60,812 nucleotides of DNA, taken from the NCBI GenBank assembly GCA_945890715.1, contig CAMDCX010000007.1, positions 1 to 60,812 on the forward strand. The letters run 5' to 3'. The notes under the pieces are model-generated. The model searched no databases. It saw only the letters and a program-made list of their open reading frames with translations, and was not told where the DNA came from. Both the position numbers and the translations under genes were made by a program. Origin of the DNA: PVC group bacterium (GTDB lineage: Bacteria > Verrucomicrobiota > Kiritimatiellia > CAIKKV01 > CAITUY01). How positions within the stretch are numbered: position 1 is the first letter of the stretch; every line of letters begins with the position of its first letter. Below, piece by piece: positions 9,604 through 18,215 of the stretch.

Positions 9604-10890
9604 TTAATCGACACGTTTGAATTCCGTCAACGATTCGAAGTGGGCGGTTCGAGGGAAGAGGTCGAAAAGTTGTGAAGTGTGGATTGAATAGCCTCCCTCT
9701 TTCAGCCAGGCGGCGTCGCGAACCATGGTGTCGGGGGCGCAGGAGATATAGAGTAGACGACGCGGCGTGTGTTTGAGGATTTCCTGAACCAGTTTTCGAC
9801 CCAGTCCGCTTCGCGGCGGATCGACAATCAGAGTGGCTTGATTGGGATGATCGAGTTCAACATCCAGAATACCCTCATTCGCCGTGGCGGACTTCCAGTG
9901 GGTGTTCTTCAGGCCCAGCTTCCGGGCATTGTACTCCGCCGCCTGGATTCCCGGACCATCCAGATCAATCCCGAGAACCTTCGGAATTCCCAGCGTTGCC
10001 GCAGCCAGGGCAAACACGCCCACCCCGCAATAGAGATCAATCACGGTGTCGGGCAGGTCAGCCTTCAATCGTTCCATAACGGCGGTCACCAGGCGGTCGG
10101 CCATGGCCGGATTCATCTGGTAGAAACTGTTGCGTGGCACGGAAAGCGGCCCGATGACCGATGATTCCACGAGCCACACATCTTTTTCCGATGCCCGGTT
10201 CCGCCACCACTGGGCGCCATCCTGTTCCGTCCACCGGAAGGTGACGGTCATGCCGTCCCTCAAAGTTCGGAAAAACGAGGGGTCACCGCGTCGTTCTTTT
10301 AGGATTTCATTTAACGGAGCTGCGGCCAGAGGACAAGCGGGAACATCCAGGACGGTGGTGTTGTCGGCCATGAAATAGCCCAGTCGCATCTCCTTCCCGT
10401 CCGCCTGAGCATGAAGCGCCATCTTGTTCCGGTAGCCAAGCGGCGAGGGGGCTGCAACGGGCGGGAGGAGGCTGGGTGGACTGCGACCTCCGGGCGCAGG
10501 CAGGGCTTCATAGGCTCCTTCCGGATTCTGACGCCGCCCGGAGGTCGGCGCCCACCTTGCGAGAAGGGCACCGAGCTGGTTGTTCTTAATGCGGACTTCT
10601 TCCTCGTAGTCAGCATGTTGGTAACAGCAACCGGGGCAGCCTCCTTCGCTAAAGCTACGGAGGCCAAGGGAGGAGGCAAGGGGGCAGGTGGGTTTAACGC
10701 GGTGGGGGGAGGCGGTCAGGATTTCGAGAGGTTCGGCTTCCAGGAAATCGCCGCGATCCCGGGTGATCTTGACCCGGACAGTTTCGCCGGGAAGAACGCC
10801 GGGAACAAAGCAAACTTTCCCATCCAATCGCCCGATGCCGCGACCGCCGTAGGGAAGGTCGGTGATGGTAAGAGACGAGGCGGCGGTCAT
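9604..10890 (-). CDS. rlmD: RlmD/TrmA-family 23S rRNA (uracil-C5)-methyltransferase with two in-frame repeat-derived insertions
   Basis: TRAM-like N-terminus, Cys cluster CPLA...GGCPGC, DLYCGVGVFALAAA, VDPPRSGLG, LLYISCAPDT. Confidence 0.85.
   Translation of the reverse strand: MTAASSLTITDLPYGGRGIGRLDGKVCFVPGVLPGETVRVKITRDRGDFLEAEPLEILTASPHRVKPTCPLASSLGLRSFSEGGCPGCCYQHADYEEEVRIKNNQLGALLARWAPTSGRRQNPEGAYEALPAPGGRSPPSLLPPVAAPSPLGYRNKMALHAQADGKEMRLGYFMADNTTVLDVPACPLAAAPLNEILKERRGDPSFFRTLRDGMTVTFRWTEQDGAQWWRNRASEKDVWLVESSVIGPLSVPRNSFYQMNPAMADRLVTAVMERLKADLPDTVIDLYCGVGVFALAAATLGIPKVLGIDLDGPGIQAAEYNARKLGLKNTHWKSATANEGILDVELDHPNQATLIVDPPRSGLGRKLVQEILKHTPRRLLYISCAPDTMVRDAAWLKEGGYSIHTSQLFDLFPRTAHFESLTEFKRVD
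10474..10557. repeat. Palindromic element inside rlmD (arms GGGTGGACTGCGACCTCCGGGCGCA / ACGCCGCCCGGAGGTCGGCGCCCACC)
   Basis: Imperfect ~25-bp inverted repeat around a ~32-bp centre; encodes RWAPTSGRRQNPEGAYEALPAPGGRSPP in frame. Confidence 0.75.
10640..10674. repeat. Short palindromic repeat inside rlmD (CCTCCTTCGCTAAAGCTACGGAGG...)
   Basis: Imperfect palindrome; encodes SSLGLRSFSE between the predicted Fe-S cysteines. Confidence 0.75.
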
Positions 10891-12086
10891 GGTTCTTTGG
10901 GTTGTCGTTTTGTCCCGGCGTACAGCGTAAAGGCCAGGAGGCGACATTCGATGTTGGCATTGAAGAAGAGAATGCGGCGGGAACTGCGGAGGCCGACTTT
11001 CTTTCCGAGAACGAGGTTTCCGGTAAAGACATAGCCAGTGTAGCCGCCGCATTTCTGTTTGAAGAAATCGCCGATCCGGCGATACACGGGCTCGAGTTCA
11101 ATTTCATCACCCATGCGCTCGCCGTATTCCGGGTTGAACAGCACCACGCCGCCGCCTTCAGGCAATGGCGTATCAGCGAAATCGCAGCTGGTGAATTCGA
11201 TCAACTGTTCCACGCCTGCGGTGCGGGCGTTCTGCCGGGCGGCCTCAACGGCATCGGTACGGATATCCGAGGCGATGATTTTTCCGGTGAAGGGCCGCTT
11301 GGGAAGCACCCGGGCTTCCTGTCGGATTTTCTGCCAGGCCACGTCATCAAATCCCTTGAGGTGCATAAACCCGTAATTGCTACGGAGCAGGCCCGGGGGC
11401 CGCCCCTGTGCTAGTAGCGCGGCCTCGATGGCGAGTGTGCCGCTACCGCACATGGGGTTGATGAAGTTGCCTTCCCCGGTCCAGCCCGTGGCGCACACGA
11501 CGGCTGCAGCCAGGGTTTCGGCCATGGGGGCGGCCATGGGGATTTTGCGGTAGCCCCGTCGCGACAGGGCCTCGCCTGAAGTGTCAATGTAGAGTTTGGC
11601 TTCGCTCTGGTTCCAATACAGGAAGACAACCGTTCCGCTCCGCTCATTGCCGGAGTCCGGGCGCACGCCGGTTTTGGCGCGAATCCGATCCACGATGGCA
11701 TCCTTGGTTTTGACGTTGGCAAACCGGCTGTCCCGGATGGCCGGGGTATTGATAAACGAGGTGACGGTAAAGTAGCCGTTGTCGGGGATGATGTCTTCCC
11801 AAGGGAGAATTTGAATCCGGGCGTACAGGTCGTCCGGTTGGTGTGCGGTGAACCGGTCAAGTTCCAGCAGCACCCGGTTGCCGGTATGGAGCACCAGGTT
11901 GAGCCGCATGGCATCGGCGAGGGTGCCGCAGGTTTCCACGCCCGCTTCCAGTTCCGCCTGGATAGGGAATCCGAGCGCCGTGAGCTCCGCCTTTAGGTAA
12001 GGTGGAATGCCCTTTGCGCAGGCAATGAGGAGGGTGAAGACGTTAGACGTGAGAGGTGAGGCGTGAGGGGATTCATCATTCATCAT
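10887..12086 (-). CDS. THUMP-domain class I SAM-dependent RNA methyltransferase (RlmL N-half/YcbY-like)
   Basis: NPMCGSGTLAIEAALLA; FNPEYGERMG; THUMP-like N-terminus; ATGA overlap with rlmD. Confidence 0.85.
   Translation of the reverse strand: MMNDESPHASPLTSNVFTLLIACAKGIPPYLKAELTALGFPIQAELEAGVETCGTLADAMRLNLVLHTGNRVLLELDRFTAHQPDDLYARIQILPWEDIIPDNGYFTVTSFINTPAIRDSRFANVKTKDAIVDRIRAKTGVRPDSGNERSGTVVFLYWNQSEAKLYIDTSGEALSRRGYRKIPMAAPMAETLAAAVVCATGWTGEGNFINPMCGSGTLAIEAALLAQGRPPGLLRSNYGFMHLKGFDDVAWQKIRQEARVLPKRPFTGKIIASDIRTDAVEAARQNARTAGVEQLIEFTSCDFADTPLPEGGGVVLFNPEYGERMGDEIELEPVYRRIGDFFKQKCGGYTGYVFTGNLVLGKKVGLRSSRRILFFNANIECRLLAFTLYAGTKRQPKEP
12036..12069. repeat. Degenerate tandem repeat of the GACGTTAGACGTGAGAGGTGAGGCGTGAGG type at the RlmL-like 5' end
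   Basis: Repeated GTGAG/GACGT words read directly; followed by ATTCATCATTCATCATTCAT. Confidence 0.6.
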
Positions 12087-12093
12087 TCATCCT

Positions 12094-12903
12094 TCATAAT
12101 TTCCTATGCGCCAGCGCAGGAATGCGGCGGCGGGTATTTTCAAGCGTGGTTTTATCGAGCGTTACTGTGATGGCTTGTTCGCCCTCCTCGAGACGTTCCA
12201 TGATCTCGCCCCAGGGGCCGACCACCATGCTGTTTCCGTAGCTGGCGATGCCCGTGTGGGGATTGGTTCCGCATTGATCGGGAGCCACCATGAAACACTG
12301 GTTTTCAATGGCCCGGGCCCGGAGCAGGATCTCCCAGTGATCCTGGCCGGTGCGCTGCGTGAAATTGGAGGGAAGGAAGAACAGGTGGGCGCCCTGTGAC
12401 GAGTAATGCCGGAAAAGCTCGGGGAAACGCAGGTCGTAACAGATAGCCATGCCGCATTGCCAGCCGTCGACATCGGCGATCACGGGGGTCGAGCCGGCGG
12501 TCCAGAGATCGCTTTCGCGAATGACCTCGCCGGAATCGAGTTCCGCCTCGAAGAGGTGGATTTTCCGGTAGGTGGCGGTCACCTCGCCCCTGCGGTTGAG
12601 CAGGACGCTGGTGTTGTAGACCTTGGCTTCACTGGTTTCAACGATGCTGCCAGCCAGCACCCAGGCGTTATGCCGATGTGCCACTGAGGCCAGCAGATTC
12701 AGGAGCGGGCCGGTGAGCGGTTGGGCGGAGTCCTGATAGTCCCGGTCACTGCCCCGGATGGCGAAGACTTCGGGAAGGGCGATCAGATCGGTAGTGCCGA
12801 CTCCGGAAAGGAGCTGCTTGAGGCGGCCCAGATTGGCCTGAATGTCCCGCCCGGCATTGATTTGCACGAGGGTAACGCGAAGATGGTTGGATTGAGTTGT
12901 CAT
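12094..12903 (-). CDS. Carbon-nitrogen hydrolase (nitrilase/omega-amidase superfamily)
   Basis: ALPEVFAI (Glu), YRKIHLFEAE (Lys), GMAICYDLRFPELFR (Cys) catalytic triad. Confidence 0.9.
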   Translation of the reverse strand: MTTQSNHLRVTLVQINAGRDIQANLGRLKQLLSGVGTTDLIALPEVFAIRGSDRDYQDSAQPLTGPLLNLLASVAHRHNAWVLAGSIVETSEAKVYNTSVLLNRRGEVTATYRKIHLFEAELDSGEVIRESDLWTAGSTPVIADVDGWQCGMAICYDLRFPELFRHYSSQGAHLFFLPSNFTQRTGQDHWEILLRARAIENQCFMVAPDQCGTNPHTGIASYGNSMVVGPWGEIMERLEEGEQAITVTLDKTTLENTRRRIPALAHRKL

Positions 12904-12907
12904 TAGT

Positions 12908-13762
12908 CTATACCGAAAACGTCACAGCCCCGTATCCGACCACCCATTGTCCCCGGCTTTCGGGAAAGTCATCGCCACTATTGCGATATCGCAAGAGCGT
13001 TCCCTTCGCGACGCCCCGGAGCTGGGAGTATTTCATGGCAGTGATTACCGGCCCGATTCCGCAGAAAATCTGCTGGCTGTAATCCCAGTCATGCATCACT
13101 CCCATGGTGTCCATGGCAACCACTTTCCGCAATGTGGCCTGATCCGTCTTGCGAACCTTTTCGTAAGAAGAATCGTGGAGCATATCAGAACTGGCGATCA
13201 CCAGAATCTTTTTCTTTCCCGCCAGCGTGTTAAGCGCCTTGGCCAGCGCATCCAGAGAGGCGGAGTCCCGTGCCCCGATCAGCGCCATTACCAGGGAGGC
13301 GGAGGGAAGAACCGTTTGAATGAAGGGAATCTGGTTTTCCAGGGAGTGCTCGCCCATGTGGGGTCGGTAGTCGGGCCGGATGCGCGGATCGGCGGCAGTC
13401 AGAAGCGAGGCGACATCGGTGTCCATCGCAATTTCCCCCAATGGGGTCACGAACGTGGTTCCATCCATAAGCGCCACACCCTGTCCCTCGCCCTTGTGAC
13501 TGAACCCGAGAACAACAACCGTTTCAGGAGCCCCATGCACGGCGATAGTTTCCTGAATGGCCCGATAGGTATAGCCTGCCACCTGGCCGGAATAGAGATA
13601 CCCGGCATGCGGGGCAATTGCCGCAACGATGGGGTCTGTCGCTTCGGGCACAAAAGCCTCCTTAATATAGCCCTGAATGGATTCCGCTAATTCGACCCGA
13701 TTCGACGGAAACCACCTCCCGGCTCCAAGCGCACTTCTGATTACTTTTTGTGCTTTGATCAT
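12908..13762 (-). CDS. AmmeMemoRadiSam system protein B (Memo family)
   Basis: AIAPHAGYLYSGQVAGYTYRAI; MGEHSLENQIPFIQTVLP; VIASSDMLH. Confidence 0.85.
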   Translation of the reverse strand: MIKAQKVIRSALGAGRWFPSNRVELAESIQGYIKEAFVPEATDPIVAAIAPHAGYLYSGQVAGYTYRAIQETIAVHGAPETVVVLGFSHKGEGQGVALMDGTTFVTPLGEIAMDTDVASLLTAADPRIRPDYRPHMGEHSLENQIPFIQTVLPSASLVMALIGARDSASLDALAKALNTLAGKKKILVIASSDMLHDSSYEKVRKTDQATLRKVVAMDTMGVMHDWDYSQQIFCGIGPVITAMKYSQLRGVAKGTLLRYRNSGDDFPESRGQWVVGYGAVTFSV

Positions 13763-13826
13763 ACGCTACCACCCCATGCTCAATCCCCGCTGATGTAGTG
13801 TAGCGTAGCCGCCCGGGTTGACAAGC

Positions 13827-13974
13827 GGGAAAAGTTGACAGGGTGAACGGTGTGTTTCATCATCGGCTTCTCATGAATCCTACGCGAGAATTAGAAATGC
13901 GTTCGGCGGCCGTAACGCTGTCGGACATGGAGATCTTTGTTTTCCCCGAGCTGATGATGGCGCTCCTGCTGGCC
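13827..13974 (+). repeat. Flanking direct repeat, left copy: 46-bp leader plus first 34 codons of the gene at 18114
   Basis: 148 bp aligned to 18068..18215 at offset 4241 with 11 mismatches. Confidence 0.95.
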
Positions 13975-14049
13975 TTGGCTTTCGATCCGACGTCCTCAAC
14001 CTTCGCGTCGCGGATGCCCTTCAGAGATTCGCGGACGACCATTCGCTGA
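13873..14049 (+). pseudogene. Truncated 5' fragment of the gene at 18114..19826
   Basis: MNPTRELEMRSAAVTLSDMEIFVFPELMMALLLA identical to the N-terminus of the gene at 18114; unrelated after 13974. Confidence 0.9.
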
Positions 14050-14494
14050 CCTTTATCTCAACGACATGCTGAAAACGCGTGACAAGCACATATGTCTCGA
14101 CTTCCACGCCGCACAGGGCTGTCGAGGGTGCTCGGGCGAAGGACTCCAGGTGCGGATGCTTCCGCAGGAAAGCGGCGAGCAGCTGCGACGTCTGCTTATC
14201 GCCCATTTCGGCGGCCCGGCCCATGACCGTCACGGCCGCCCCGGCAGTGAAATCCTCGACGGAATGCGTACGGCTGTCGATCAGCAACGACACCTGCGGA
14301 GCCGCGAACAGGTTGCGGTACTTCGTCGTCGCGCGACTGGTCACGAACGCGAGGCGCCGGAGATCTTCGGAAGCCACAAACGCCACGAGGCTGGTGTAAG
14401 GGTGGCTGTCTTGCTGGGTCGCCACGACAGCGAGACGCTGTGTCGTGAGCAGCGTTCTCAGCGTGTCAACGGCGGTTGACGGGCTCTCAGGCAT
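14021..14494 (-). CDS. Pyridoxamine 5'-phosphate oxidase-family (FMN-binding split-barrel) protein
   Basis: RLAVVATQQDSHPYTSLVAFVASEDLRRLAFVTSRATTKYRNL. Confidence 0.8.
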   Translation of the reverse strand: MPESPSTAVDTLRTLLTTQRLAVVATQQDSHPYTSLVAFVASEDLRRLAFVTSRATTKYRNLFAAPQVSLLIDSRTHSVEDFTAGAAVTVMGRAAEMGDKQTSQLLAAFLRKHPHLESFARAPSTALCGVEVETYVLVTRFQHVVEIKVSEWSSANL

Positions 14495-15434
14495 GGTTAC
14501 GGAGTTTCAGCTCGAGCGGGTGAGGGTTCAGGTAATACTGGTCCTGCAGATACGTGATGCCGTGCTTGAGGACGTAGTGCCTGAGCATGGTCACCGGCAC
14601 GACCAGCGGCACGAGTTCCCGGTGGTAGCCTTCGATGATTCCCGCCAATTCCTTGCGATCCGCGTCATCCACGCCTTCGCGCAGATAACCGAGCATGTGC
14701 TGGAGGATATTCGTGTGTTTGCGAACCGTGGCGAGCGTCTTGAGTGCCCGCATCAACTTGGCCTCGTACTGCGGGATGTGCGCCCGGGCATCCCTAGCCT
14801 TCAGGCCGGCCAGTTCGCGCCCCATCTCCCGCATCAGCGTCTCGTGATGCGATTGGATGAGCAGCTTGTTCTGCGCGTGAAACGTCATCAGCGTAGCGAG
14901 CGTCGGGCTGGCGCGCACGGCTTGACGGAAGCGCCATAGTGTGAAGACCCGCTCGATGAAGTTCTCGCGCAGGTCCAGATCGTTCAGCCGCCCTTCCTCC
15001 TCACAGGGCAAGTTTTGAAAATGCGCCATGAAGGCTTTTCCGAACAGGCCTGGAGCCTTACCGGAAACACCGCCGTTGTCGTTGTAGACCTTGACGCTCT
15101 CCATACCGCTACTGGGGGAGCGAGCCTTAAAGATGAAGCCGCCTAGGTCTTCCTTCTCCAGTTCCACGACTCGGCGCGAGACCCAATTCTGCATGCGCTC
15201 GGTGTGATCAATCTTGGTGCGCGTCGTCATGAGCCGGGGATTGGCGGGGTCGCCGATCAGGCGCATGGACTCACGCGGAACCCCCAGTCCACACTCGACC
15301 TCGGGGCAAACTCCGACATAGTCGAAGTACCGGCCGAGCGTGTCGGTGATAAAGTGATCGTGCTTATGCTGGCCGTCGTAGCGGACCGGTTCACCGAGAA
15401 GGCACTTGCTAACACCAATACGGATTTTGTCCAT
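14487..15434 (-). CDS. DUF523 + DUF1722 (YbgA-like) protein
   Basis: IRIGVSKCLLGEPVRYDGQHKHD; PEVECGLGVPRE; FIFKARSPSSG; MTFHAQNKLLIQSH. Confidence 0.88.
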   Translation of the reverse strand: MDKIRIGVSKCLLGEPVRYDGQHKHDHFITDTLGRYFDYVGVCPEVECGLGVPRESMRLIGDPANPRLMTTRTKIDHTERMQNWVSRRVVELEKEDLGGFIFKARSPSSGMESVKVYNDNGGVSGKAPGLFGKAFMAHFQNLPCEEEGRLNDLDLRENFIERVFTLWRFRQAVRASPTLATLMTFHAQNKLLIQSHHETLMREMGRELAGLKARDARAHIPQYEAKLMRALKTLATVRKHTNILQHMLGYLREGVDDADRKELAGIIEGYHRELVPLVVPVTMLRHYVLKHGITYLQDQYYLNPHPLELKLRNHA

Positions 15435-15547
15435 AATGCACCTCAGCAGCGTGTCAGGCTCCTTTGGTCCAGTTTTGCGTATGTCCGGAACCCGAGAAGT
15501 ACAAGATTGAAACGGTTGTGCTCATAGAGACGCTCCTGTAAGCCTGT

Positions 15548-15900
15548 TTACTTGCCCGCTCCGGCAATATAGCATCCAGTCGACACGGCTGTCGAGTCCA
15601 GAGTCGCCAGTTTGCGGCAATGCGGCAGGGCCATTTCATCTGCATTGGACGGGGGGGGAGAGGGTTGCCGTGTGGGCAACTTAGTTTTCCGTTCGGGCGT
15701 TACGGCCGAGAGCAGTTGCAGCGTTTTGCCATCGGTGCGGGCACTGCCACGCAGCGTCTTTCCGTCAACCGCCAGCCGTGCAAGGATCGAGAGTTCTTGT
15801 TCCAAAAGCCAGTCACCAACTTGAAACCAGCCGTTGATTTTGACCGCGAGAAGGGGATCCGGACGCAACTTGATCCGAAACGAATAGGACCCCGATAAAG
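15548..15900 (-). pseudogene. Remnant of ISAs1-family (H-repeat-like) transposase
   Basis: LAVDGKTLRGSARTDGKTLQLLSAVTPE motif in a short ORF; no full-length transposase. Confidence 0.7.
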
Positions 15901-15958
15901 GGGCTGTATCATTTCACGTATCTTGACTTCCCCTTCCCGATTCAGGTACATCCTCTCC

Positions 15959-16933
15959 ATGAAATCGCTTTTTCAGGAAGGTCCCGGCGGCGTGCCCGTA
16001 GTGCCAGGAAAGTGTTTCCCTATCAGACCAGGAAGGGCCCTGCGCCTGTTCGGCCTTCTGCTCGTGGTCGCCGCGGCGGGGGGCTGCATGACCTGGCAAC
16101 CATACTGGCCGGAAGCCGGCGCCGGAACGAAGGCCGACGCCGGAGAGGTGGCCCGGTTGACGGCCGAAGCCGGACGCCTGCGCGCGGCGGCGGACACGCG
16201 GGAGGGGATCGAGGCTGCTGCGGAAGCCTGCCGTCGCGTGCTGGCCGTCGATCCGGGTCACAACAACTCGCATCTGACCCTCTCTCATCTGCACCTGTTG
16301 CTCGGGGACGCTTACTCCATCCGTGTGGCGGACAAGCGCACGCACTTCCGACAAGCCATGGTGCATGCCGAGTGCGCCATGTTCGTGCATGCCGGCTTCA
16401 GGGAGCGCGTACAGCGGGGTGAGCCGACCTGGGAGGCCGTGCAGGCCCTGAGCGGGAACGAGATGGAAGCCATGCTGCACTGGGTGGACGCCGTCTTCTA
16501 CCTTTTTAAAGACGGACAGTCCCATGCCGCCCAGGTCTTCAACCTGCGTTGGATCGGGAGGGCGCGCGTGGTCATGGATCGGATGAGCACCGTGGCCCCG
16601 GACTGGCATGGAGGCGCGGTGCATTTCGTCTGGGGCCTGTACTATCTGTCGCTTCCCGAGCGGGCCGGGGGAGACCGGGCGCGTTCGGCGGCCTGTTTCG
16701 AGAAGGCCATCGAGTTGGGTCCCGACCAGCTCATGCACCGCTGGGGGCGCGGGAAGTACTACCAAGTCAAGATGCGCAACGCGCGCGGGTTTGAGGAAGA
16801 CCTGCGCTGGGTGATCTCCCGCGACCCGCGCTCGAGTCCGGGCGAGTACGCCTGGAATGCTTTCTTCGTGCAAGATGCGCGGCGCCTGCTCACCCTGCGG
16901 GCGCGGCTTTTTCAGGAAGGCGGGGTGCCGTGA
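15959..16933 (+). CDS. TRAP transporter TatT-component-family-like lipoprotein
   Basis: Lipobox-like LLVVAAAGGC; TPR-like helices; HFVWGLYYLSLPERAGGDRARSAACFEKAIELGP. Confidence 0.65.
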   Translation: MKSLFQEGPGGVPVVPGKCFPIRPGRALRLFGLLLVVAAAGGCMTWQPYWPEAGAGTKADAGEVARLTAEAGRLRAAADTREGIEAAAEACRRVLAVDPGHNNSHLTLSHLHLLLGDAYSIRVADKRTHFRQAMVHAECAMFVHAGFRERVQRGEPTWEAVQALSGNEMEAMLHWVDAVFYLFKDGQSHAAQVFNLRWIGRARVVMDRMSTVAPDWHGGAVHFVWGLYYLSLPERAGGDRARSAACFEKAIELGPDQLMHRWGRGKYYQVKMRNARGFEEDLRWVISRDPRSSPGEYAWNAFFVQDARRLLTLRARLFQEGGVP

Positions 16934-17895
16934 ACGTCGCGCGCGCCGCCGCCGTGGCCGGGCTGCTTCTGGCCGCTGCCGGGTGCCTGTCCGGCGGGCG
17001 CCCGCCCACCGCGGCTTCGTCATACGAGCTGTCGGAAACGCTCGATCTGCGCACGGGGTCGTACCGCCGCCGCTTTCTGTTGCATGTGCCCCCGGAGGTG
17101 CCGACCTCGCGCGCGCTGCCGCTGGTCGTGGTGCTGCACGGCGCTTTCAGCACGGCGCGGGACATGGAGGCGTGGACCGGCTGGAGCGCCCTGGCCGATC
17201 GCGAAGGGCTTGTGGTTCTCTATCCCGAGGGAATCGGGCTGCTGGGTTATCTGCAGCACTGGAACGCCGGGCACTGCTGCGGCCGGGCGGTACAGAAAGG
17301 CTGGGACGACATCGCGTTTCTCGACGCCGCCATCGACGGGGTCTGCGCGAGCCTGAACATCGACGCGTCCCGGATCTACATGGTGGGGCTCTCCAACGGC
17401 GGGATGCTCACCTATCGGTACGCAACCGAGCGCACGGCGCGGCTGGCGGCCTGCGCCGTGGTGTGTGGCGCCATCGGCAGCCGGAATGACGCAGATGAGC
17501 CAGTCTGGACCCTTCCGGTTCCCAGCCTGCCGCTGCCGGTGCTGATCCTGCACGGCGACGCCGACCTGACCGTGCCGTACGACGGCGGGGTGCCCATCGA
17601 CCGGAAGAGCGGACGCCGCTACAGCCCGGTCTCCGAGGCCGTCGCCTTCTGGCGGGCCGTCAACGGCTGCGGGCCCGAGCCGCAGCGCGAGGATTCCATC
17701 CCAGGCGGCATGGAGGAGGCCTGGTGGACGGACCCCTCAGGCACCCGCGAGGTGCGCCTCTGTCGGCTGCGCGGCTGGGGGCATCAGTGGCCGGGCGGCT
17801 CTTTCACCGCGGCCCTGTCGCCAGAGCATCCGCTACACGCCTTCGAGGCGGCGCCGTTTATCTGGGAGTTCCTGCGCCGCCATCGGGCAGACTGA
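16930..17895 (+). CDS. Polyhydroxybutyrate depolymerase/LpqC-like esterase
   Basis: LPLVVVLHGAFSTARDME; IYMVGLSNGGMLTYR (G-L-S-N-G); LILHGDADLTVPYDGG. Confidence 0.85.
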   Translation: MNVARAAAVAGLLLAAAGCLSGGRPPTAASSYELSETLDLRTGSYRRRFLLHVPPEVPTSRALPLVVVLHGAFSTARDMEAWTGWSALADREGLVVLYPEGIGLLGYLQHWNAGHCCGRAVQKGWDDIAFLDAAIDGVCASLNIDASRIYMVGLSNGGMLTYRYATERTARLAACAVVCGAIGSRNDADEPVWTLPVPSLPLPVLILHGDADLTVPYDGGVPIDRKSGRRYSPVSEAVAFWRAVNGCGPEPQREDSIPGGMEEAWWTDPSGTREVRLCRLRGWGHQWPGGSFTAALSPEHPLHAFEAAPFIWEFLRRHRAD

Positions 17896-18067
17896 TCGGG
17901 CTAGAGCGAAAACGTCTCGTCGTGGATAGCGGGCTGCGGCAGGCGGAGGTCGCGCAGTAAAGTGCACCCCATTGGCTAGACAAAATATTCCTGAATTAAG
18001 ATAGATAAACGGGGGCGTAATAGCGGACTGTGATAATTGTGTTCGGCTGCCTCCTTCTGTGTTTCGA

Positions 18068-18215
18068 GGGAAAAGTTGACAGGGTGAACGGTGTGTTTCA
18101 TCATCGGCTTCTCATGAATCCTACGCGAGAATTGGAAATGCGTTCGGCGGCGGTAACGCTGTCGGATATGGAAATCTTTGTTTTCCCGGAACTGATGATG
18201 GCCTTGTTACTGGCC
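18068..18215 (+). repeat. Flanking direct repeat, right copy (attached to the intact gene)
   Basis: See 13827..13974. Confidence 0.95.

Larger units (their letters stand above)
13975..18067. mobile_element. ~4.1-kb inserted segment (PPOX, DUF523/DUF1722, ISAs1 remnant, TatT-like lipoprotein, PHB depolymerase-like)
   Basis: Bounded by the two 148-bp copies; internal GC-rich genes and a transposase remnant. Confidence 0.65.

Noticed and set aside
8729-9607. 292-aa ORF antisense to dapB
   Set aside because: Shadow ORF; DapB is unambiguous on the minus strand.
10411-11034. 207-aa ORF antisense to rlmD
   Set aside because: Composition driven by the palindromic inserts and GC skew; no domain.
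17930-17975. AAGTGCACCCCATTGGCTAGACA as an insertion-sequence end
   Set aside because: Looks like IS3-type termini from memory, but no matching opposite end was found in the window.
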